This document shows positions 56,584 through 64,000 of a stretch of DNA of 64,000 nucleotides, piece after piece. The notes beneath the pieces are model-generated. The model had not been told where the DNA came from. It was given only the letters and a program-made list of their open reading frames with translations, and ran no database searches. The position numbers and the translations under genes are program-made. Each line of letters starts with the position of its first letter. Position 1 is the stretch's first letter. The DNA is from Saccharibacter sp. EH611 (lineage in GTDB: Bacteria > Pseudomonadota > Alphaproteobacteria > Acetobacterales > Acetobacteraceae). The stretch is taken from contig NZ_WVHP01000021.1 of the NCBI RefSeq assembly GCF_009834765.1, forward strand, positions 310,001-374,000, in the 5' to 3' direction.

Positions 56584-57134
56584 AAATCTTGAATCACAAG
56601 GCGATTATAAATTTTTGCAGCCGAAAAATGATAGCCGTCTTTGAAGCGATATCATCTTCGACGTCCTTGGTGTGATATATGAAGGGTTGGTATGAAAGTT
56701 TTTCTGGAACAAGTATCGCGAAAAGATTCTTAAACTCATCAATCGTTCTGTTTGCTGGCTCTCTAATGTGATGGTAGTTGCCATTTTCGCGTTTTTGTAA
56801 ACAAAAATACTCACGGTATTCTTTGGATAAGAATATGCCTACTTCTGTAGTAAAAAGATTCTCGTCAGACATGAAACAGTATGGATAAAAGAACGGAAAT
56901 TTATTTTTTAGGTGACTGGTCTGTTCTATGAGTGTGTGTAACTTATATAGAGTACGCTCAGCACATATACTGCGGGCTTAATCTATTTATATCTTCAGAG
57001 AGGGTTTCTTGATTGAGCTGATTTATGAGAAGTTCATTATCAAGAGATCAAGCATAACAGGAATACGTGAAATCTTTGAAAAGTCGCTTAGATATGTTTA
57101 AGTGTTTTGACATGCTCTTTTGTTTCTATCTTTT
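56584..57134. other. AT-rich intergenic stretch between the small membrane protein and kdsA
   Basis: About 550 bases with clearly higher A+T than all neighbouring genes. The only reading frame of note is the 92-codon minus-strand one at 56594-56872. The remaining bases (56873-57134) hold no gene, tRNA, transposase or clear repeat that I can see. It may be a promoter-rich or acquired segment. Confidence 0.6.
56594..56872 (-). CDS. Hypothetical orphan protein in AT-rich stretch
   Basis: A 92-residue frame with ATG at 56870-56872. The product is mixed, soluble-looking (MSDENLFTTEVGIFLSKEYR at the start) with balanced composition and no transmembrane segment or motif I know. Codon use is AT-rich, unlike its neighbours. 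No convincing ribosome site is seen. It could be a genuine acquired gene, a remnant or chance, so I give moderate to low confidence. Confidence 0.4.
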   Translation of the reverse strand: MSDENLFTTEVGIFLSKEYREYFCLQKRENGNYHHIREPANRTIDEFKNLFAILVPEKLSYQPFIYHTKDVEDDIASKTAIIFRLQKFIIAL

Positions 57135-59614
<2,480 letters not shown>

Positions 59615-59720
59615 TCATACACTGAAGACCCCCTCAGAGGGAAGCAGCAACTGCATCAATTCTACAATGTTTTCACATAAAGTAGAGGAAGGCATGGTGC
59701 AGCGAGGGCAAGGCGAGGCT

Positions 59721-60062
59721 TTATGGCTTATGTTGAGCCGGTGTCGAAGGGGTATTTGCCTTATGAGAAGCCGCTGTATCCTGCGTAGCAGCAGGAGGTT
59801 GGGAGAGGATATCATGTCCCGTAGCGCCCGTTGATGCACCACGGTTAAGGACATCCAGCGTAAGGCACAGAATCATAAACAGAGCGGCTAAAACGCCAGT
59901 CCCGCGGGTGAGCAGAGTAGCTGTGCCCCGTCCTGTCATAAAAGCGCCGACCCCTTGGCCGCTCCCTATCCCTAATCCACCCCCTTCACTGCGCTGGATC
60001 AGGATAATGCCGATCAAGGCAAGAGCAACTAAGACAGTGACGACAAGCAAAAAAGTGGTCAT
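59721..60062 (-). CDS. secG: Protein-export membrane protein SecG
   Basis: A small subunit of the Sec translocase with two membrane helices. It has 113 residues from ATG 60062. TTFLLVVTVLVALALIGIILIQR is helix one, the Gly-rich cytosolic loop SEGGGLGIGSGQGVGAFMTGRGTA is characteristic, and LTRGTGVLAALFMILCLTL is helix two. The C-terminal tail is Ala/Thr/Pro/Gln-rich. The in-frame TTG two codons earlier (60068) is less likely. It starts 22 bp after tpiA on the minus strand. Confidence 0.9.
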   Translation of the reverse strand: MTTFLLVVTVLVALALIGIILIQRSEGGGLGIGSGQGVGAFMTGRGTATLLTRGTGVLAALFMILCLTLDVLNRGASTGATGHDILSQPPAATQDTAASHKANTPSTPAQHKP

Positions 60063-60083
60063 GAACAAAAGGGTCCAATAAGT

Positions 60084-60875
60084 TTATGAGGGCGAAGAGG
60101 AGGGAACCTCCGTTGCGGCCCGGATAATATCGAGGAAGCTCTGAGCTTCCAAACTGGCACTTCCAACGAGAACCCCATCTACCCCGTCAATAGAAAGAAG
60201 AGAAGGGGTTTGGACAGAAGTAACCGACCCGCCATACAGAACCGGCACGCGAATGTCATCTGTCATTAAGCGCATGGGCAACAAAGCGCGGATCAAAGAA
60301 AGCTTTCTTTGAAGCTCTTCATGGGACGGCGTAATGCCGCTTCCAATGGCCCATACAGGCTCATATGCGACGATTCCTCTGAACCCGCGCGTGAGAGAAC
60401 CTTCAATTTGGCCGGCTAAAACACTTGCCGCGCGGCCTTCATTACGTTCTGCGAGATGCTCACCGATACAAACGATTGGGATGAGCCCTGCAGCCGTGGC
60501 AGCCTTAACTTTTTGACGGATAACGGCATCTGTTTCGCCATGATTTTGGCGGCGCTCTGAGTGACCTAAAATAACGTAACGGGCCCCAAGCTCTGTCAGC
60601 ATTTTCGCAGATATATCGCCAGTAAAGGGCCCGGAAGGAGCCGGATAACAATCTTGCGCGCCAAGAGAGATACGCTCTGTTGGCAAATCATGCTTGCGAA
60701 GAATGTGATTAACGCCTGAAAGCTGCGTATAAGGCGGGCAGATAACAGTCCGTATATGGGAGGGAGGAGGGGTGTCCTCCAAGGCTTTTGTGACGTCCCC
60801 AGCGAGTGTCAGGCCGCGCTCGTGTTGGGCCTGCATTTTCCAGTTCCCAATCACAAATTTGGGTGCTGTGCTCAT
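60084..60875 (-). CDS. tpiA: Triosephosphate isomerase
   Basis: Interconverts dihydroxyacetone phosphate and glyceraldehyde 3-phosphate. The 263 residues contain FVIGNWKM with the catalytic lysine, ILGHSERR with the catalytic histidine, AYEPVWAIGSG with the catalytic glutamate and YGGSV at the phosphate site. The start is behind GGGGGAAAG. The order tpiA-secG-pyrG-kdsA is standard in alphaproteobacteria. Confidence 0.96.
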   Translation of the reverse strand: MSTAPKFVIGNWKMQAQHERGLTLAGDVTKALEDTPPPSHIRTVICPPYTQLSGVNHILRKHDLPTERISLGAQDCYPAPSGPFTGDISAKMLTELGARYVILGHSERRQNHGETDAVIRQKVKAATAAGLIPIVCIGEHLAERNEGRAASVLAGQIEGSLTRGFRGIVAYEPVWAIGSGITPSHEELQRKLSLIRALLPMRLMTDDIRVPVLYGGSVTSVQTPSLLSIDGVDGVLVGSASLEAQSFLDIIRAATEVPSSSPS

Positions 60876-61026
60876 AGTGCTTTCCCCCCATCGACATCTC
60901 CCCCTCCACCTAGAAAGGGAGGGTGGTGCTGGTCAATTTGTCTCAGCATCATTATGCTGCCAAACACTCTAGCGGGGTTTGCCCGTTAATACCATCCTGC
61001 CTCCGGATTAAGTGATATTCGATTCT

Positions 61027-62964
61027 ATGATTACTGCTCTGCGTCATTTTGTTGTTGACACTTGGATAGGTCGGGTCATTGCCCTCGCTATCTTTGTTGC
61101 GTTTATTGGCCTTAGTGGCAGTTTTATGGGGCTTTCTGGTGGCCTAGGAGGAATGTCACCTGGCGATATAACGCAAATTGGCCACTATAAAATTACACCA
61201 CGTGACTTTGCTCGTAGTATTCAGCAGCGTTTGGGGTATTTGCAACAAAGTGGTGTGCCTCTTAGTGCATTGCGTTCGCCAGCAGCCCAGCAGGAAGTCA
61301 GTTTTGAATCCTTGCGTGACCTTCTTACGCTCAAAGGAGCACAGCTTGCCGGGGAACGGAACGGGGTGACCCCGAGTGATGAACTGATCCGCCAAACGGT
61401 TTTTTCCATGCCGGAATTTCGTGATGCTCAGGGGCATTTTAGTGCGGACAAAATGAACCAGCTGCTTCAGAGTAATGGATTGCAGCATCAGGATTTGATT
61501 GAGCAGGTTCGGCAGTCAAAAACAGCTCAAGCAACGATGTTTGGGCTGGCCCAACATGTCACCGTGCCTAAAGCGGAACTCGATCAAATGGTTCGTTTTT
61601 ATACTGAGGCTCGCAAAGTTGATCTGATACAGCTTCCCTTTTCTGCAGGGAAAGTTCCCTCCCAACCAAGTGACGCACAGTTGAAACGCTTTTATGACAA
61701 TCATCCATGGTTGTTTAAGGAACCAGAATACCGTCATGCACGTATTGTCGTGCTTTTGCCGAGTAAGGTAGAGGTCACGGATGATGTTGTGCGCGCGATT
61801 TATAAGCAGCGTACGCGCGATTATAATCAGCCAGAAACGCGCAGCGTAGAGGTGCTGGGCTTCGATAATGAGGCTACGGCGCAAAAGGCAGCGCATAGCT
61901 GGCAGGAGGGAGCAACATGGGAGAGTATTCAAAAGGCTTTCCCACAGGCTATTCCGGCGACGCTTCCTAATGCTCGTCCAGAGGATTTGCCTGATGAAGC
62001 GTTGGCGAAAGCGGCTTTTTCAGCGCATTCGGGTCAAGTTATGGCGCCGGTTAAAACGGCTATGGGGTGGAGTGTTGTGCATGTCACGAGCATTACGGCA
62101 CCTCATCAGGTCAGTTATGAGCAGGCAGCGCCGGAGATTCGTGCAGAGGTTCAGAAGGCTGAGCCTTCTGTTGTGCCGTCTCAGCATATGCAGGCGTTTC
62201 AGGAAGCTGTTGCTGGCTCAACAGAGCTTGATAAAATCCCAGCAGATATTGGCGCCGTTCCTGTCGAAGGCACGCTTGATGCGCAGGGGATGACGGCTGA
62301 AGGCTCTCCAGCTCCTCTCCCGGGGGACGAAGCAACGCGCAAGGCGATTGTGCAGCAGGTTTTCTCACAGGCGAAGGGGGACTATCCGCATGTTGTGTCT
62401 CTTCCTAACGGGGGTGGCTTTGCTGTTGTGGTGGAAAATGTTCAGCCCGGACAGCAAAAAGCGTTTGATACGGTGCGTGCGGATGTAACGACCGCATGGC
62501 AAGAAGAGCAGCAAAAGCGCGCGCAGGAAGCGCGTGCGACTGCTTTATATCAGAGCGCGAAGAAAGACGGGCTACAGCACGCCTTGTCTGGTCAGCCTGA
62601 AGAAGCAAATCTGCGTAAAGATGAGCGTTTTTCGCGCCTACAAAAGCGGAGCGACATGCCTGAGCTCATTAACCGGGCGGCTCTAAACCAAAATGTTGGC
62701 CAGACGGCGATGCTCCAAGAGGGGAGTAGTTTTTGGTTGGTACAGGTGACGGGAAGTGCGGCTCCTGCCACGGGTGAGCAGGAGGCTGTGCGTCAGCGTG
62801 TTGAACAACAGCTCCTCCAAGGGTTGCAAGGTGATCTTATCGAAAGCCTAGGCAGTAGCTACCAGCGCGAAACGTCCCATCGCGCTTTGAATACAGAGCT
62901 TTTCCATCAAGTCAGTGAGCAAATTTTTGGCCGCCTTGTTGGCGGTGCAGGGCAAGGTCAGTAA
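61027..62964 (+). CDS. PpiD-like periplasmic peptidyl-prolyl isomerase
   Basis: A membrane-anchored foldase of 645 residues. A single N-terminal membrane helix (about residues 15-40) places the bulk in the periplasm. A SurA-N-like chaperone region follows (ITPRDFARSIQQR, around 60-75, and the RNGVTPSDELIRQTVF block). The middle and C-terminal parts resemble the parvulin-type repeats of PpiD but lack a clearly complete catalytic parvulin pocket, so chaperone function may dominate. ATG 61027 is used; a GTG at 61012 is also possible, neither with a strong ribosome site. The stop overlaps the trpE ATG (TAATG). Confidence 0.85.
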   Translation: MITALRHFVVDTWIGRVIALAIFVAFIGLSGSFMGLSGGLGGMSPGDITQIGHYKITPRDFARSIQQRLGYLQQSGVPLSALRSPAAQQEVSFESLRDLLTLKGAQLAGERNGVTPSDELIRQTVFSMPEFRDAQGHFSADKMNQLLQSNGLQHQDLIEQVRQSKTAQATMFGLAQHVTVPKAELDQMVRFYTEARKVDLIQLPFSAGKVPSQPSDAQLKRFYDNHPWLFKEPEYRHARIVVLLPSKVEVTDDVVRAIYKQRTRDYNQPETRSVEVLGFDNEATAQKAAHSWQEGATWESIQKAFPQAIPATLPNARPEDLPDEALAKAAFSAHSGQVMAPVKTAMGWSVVHVTSITAPHQVSYEQAAPEIRAEVQKAEPSVVPSQHMQAFQEAVAGSTELDKIPADIGAVPVEGTLDAQGMTAEGSPAPLPGDEATRKAIVQQVFSQAKGDYPHVVSLPNGGGFAVVVENVQPGQQKAFDTVRADVTTAWQEEQQKRAQEARATALYQSAKKDGLQHALSGQPEEANLRKDERFSRLQKRSDMPELINRAALNQNVGQTAMLQEGSSFWLVQVTGSAAPATGEQEAVRQRVEQQLLQGLQGDLIESLGSSYQRETSHRALNTELFHQVSEQIFGRLVGGAGQGQ

Positions 62965-64000
62965 TGAGCAATATTCTTTATAGTGTTGAGGCAGCAGACC
63001 TGCTGACGCCGTTATCCGCGTTTCTGCGATTGGCAGAATTGCCTGATGATCCTTATCGTCTATTTTTTGAAAGCGTTGAGGGGGGCGAGGCGCGCGGTCG
63101 TTATTCTATCATCGCGTTGATGCCTGATACGGTCTGGGTCTGTCAGGATGGCCAAGCAAAGCGCGATGGCGTTGTGCAGGAAGAAGGGCCGCTTCCCTCG
63201 CTCAATAAGCTGATTACGGAAAGTCGTATGGAGCTTCCTGAAGAGCTTCCCCCTATGATTGGTGGGGTCTTTGGGGTGTTGGGCTACGATATGGTGCGTC
63301 AGATGGAGGTCTTGCCTCATGCACCAGAAAATGACCTAGACCTTCCAGAGGGCGTGATGATTCGCCCACGTCTTTTTGCTGTTTTTGATACGGTGCGCGA
63401 CGAACTCATTTTGGCAGCTCCCGTGCGTCATAAGGATGGTCGTGAAGCGGCTGCTGGGCTGTTGGAGAAAGCGCGTGAGGCCTTACGGCAGCCTCTTTCT
63501 TATGAGGCAGAGGCTTTGCCCGAGGGCACAGAGCTTGATGAACCGCAGTCCAATGTAACACCCGACCAGTTTCGGTCGAATGTGTTGCGGGCGAAAGACT
63601 ATATTGCCGCTGGGGATGCGTTCCAGGTTGTGCCAAGCCAGCGTTTCCAAACGGCTTTCCCGCTCTCCCCTCTGGCTTTGTATCGCAGCTTGCGTCGCAT
63701 TAACCCAGCGCCTTTCTTATTTCTGATGGAGCTGGGGGCTTTTACGCTCGTCGGGTCGTCACCGGAAATTTTGGTGCGTTTGCGGCGGGGGCAGGTAACA
63801 GTACGTCCTCTGGCCGGCACGAGGCCGCGCGGCAAGGATCGTGCGCAGGATCAAGCATTAGAAAAAGAATTGCTTTCTGACACAAAAGAGCTTGCTGAGC
63901 ATTTAATGCTGATTGATCTAGGACGGAATGATGTGGGGCGTGTCTCACAGCCTGGCTCTGTTGCGGTGCCTGACCAATTTGTGATTGAGCGCTATAGCCA
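62964..64000 (+). CDS. trpE: Anthranilate synthase component I, 3'-truncated by window edge
   Basis: Makes anthranilate from chorismate with TrpG glutaminase, the first tryptophan step. About 345 codons lie in the window; the rest of the catalytic domain is cut off. Visible are the N-terminal regulatory region with FFESVEG and YSIIALMPD, then the catalytic start: KDYIAAGDAFQVVPSQRF, NPAPFLF, LVGSSPEILVR, PLAGTRPRGKD and LMLIDLGRNDVGRV. The ATG overlaps the preceding TAA, so translation is coupled to the foldase gene, an arrangement also reported in other alphaproteobacteria. The frame stays open to the window end. Confidence 0.94.
   Translation, partial: MSNILYSVEAADLLTPLSAFLRLAELPDDPYRLFFESVEGGEARGRYSIIALMPDTVWVCQDGQAKRDGVVQEEGPLPSLNKLITESRMELPEELPPMIGGVFGVLGYDMVRQMEVLPHAPENDLDLPEGVMIRPRLFAVFDTVRDELILAAPVRHKDGREAAAGLLEKAREALRQPLSYEAEALPEGTELDEPQSNVTPDQFRSNVLRAKDYIAAGDAFQVVPSQRFQTAFPLSPLALYRSLRRINPAPFLFLMELGAFTLVGSSPEILVRLRRGQVTVRPLAGTRPRGKDRAQDQALEKELLSDTKELAEHLMLIDLGRNDVGRVSQPGSVAVPDQFVIERYS

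Overview
The window is a continuous piece of a bacterial chromosome that looks like an acetic acid bacterium (Acetobacteraceae, Alphaproteobacteria). The main reasons are a complete hopanoid (squalene/hopene) gene block beside pyruvate kinase and rpsB-tsf, alphaproteobacterial gene orders (tpiA-secG-pyrG-kdsA and eno-ftsB; ppx-rlmE next to guaB-rsmB; recG next to mfd), and moderate base composition (roughly half G+C by eye, not computed). Genus cannot be settled from this sequence alone. I see no insertion sequence, prophage, CRISPR array, toxin-antitoxin pair or restriction system: nearly all of it is core genome.

Layout. 1-4.1 kb: the 3' part of an acetyl-CoA synthetase gene, an exported His-rich SH3 protein and pyruvate kinase, closed by two hairpins. 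4.1-6.1 kb (minus): prephenate/arogenate dehydrogenase and the HpnL-like membrane protein. 6.2-14.2 kb (plus): hpnA-B-C-D-E, squalene-hopene cyclase and hpnG, i.e. farnesyl diphosphate to presqualene diphosphate, hydroxysqualene, squalene and hopene, plus one side-chain step; hpnH is not here. 14.3-20.8 kb: rpsB-tsf with a structured leader and an intergenic hairpin pair, recO, parC, cardiolipin synthase. 20.8-27 kb: an EEP-family hydrolase, metC, then minus-strand hisN-serA-comM-mgtC. 27-30.1 kb: kdsB-pheA-dapA-smpB. 30.3-37 kb: a two-domain cold-shock protein with an RGG-like N-terminus, recG, and divergent mfd.

37-40.8 kb: flavohaemoglobin hmp divergent from its probable nitric-oxide-sensing repressor nsrR, with a recognisable NsrR operator in front of hmp; then rlmE and ppx. 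40.9-44.2 kb: two identical tRNA-Gln(CTG) genes, guaB with an unusual leader, rsmB. 44.3-50 kb: a CPA1-type cation/proton antiporter followed by an orphan OmpR-type regulator, galE, exonuclease III and an M19 dipeptidase. 50-54.1 kb: an AT-rich gap with DnaA-box-like sites, uvrC, pgsA, a His/Lys-tailed lipoprotein and rpmG (L33, too short for usual ORF cut-offs). 54.1-61 kb (mostly minus): ftsB, eno, then an interruption (small membrane protein plus an AT-rich stretch with one orphan reading frame), kdsA-pyrG-secG-tpiA. 61-64 kb: a PpiD-type foldase and the start of trpE, cut by the window end.

The points most worth a second look are the NsrR operator, the RGG-like cold-shock protein, the two unrelated exported proteins with dense histidine tracts, the AT-rich interruption of the usually contiguous kdsA-eno block, the guaB leader with an overlapping short reading frame, and a Trp-to-Phe change in the acetate pocket of Acs. 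I found no convincing wholly new system; the strongest novelty candidates are small.
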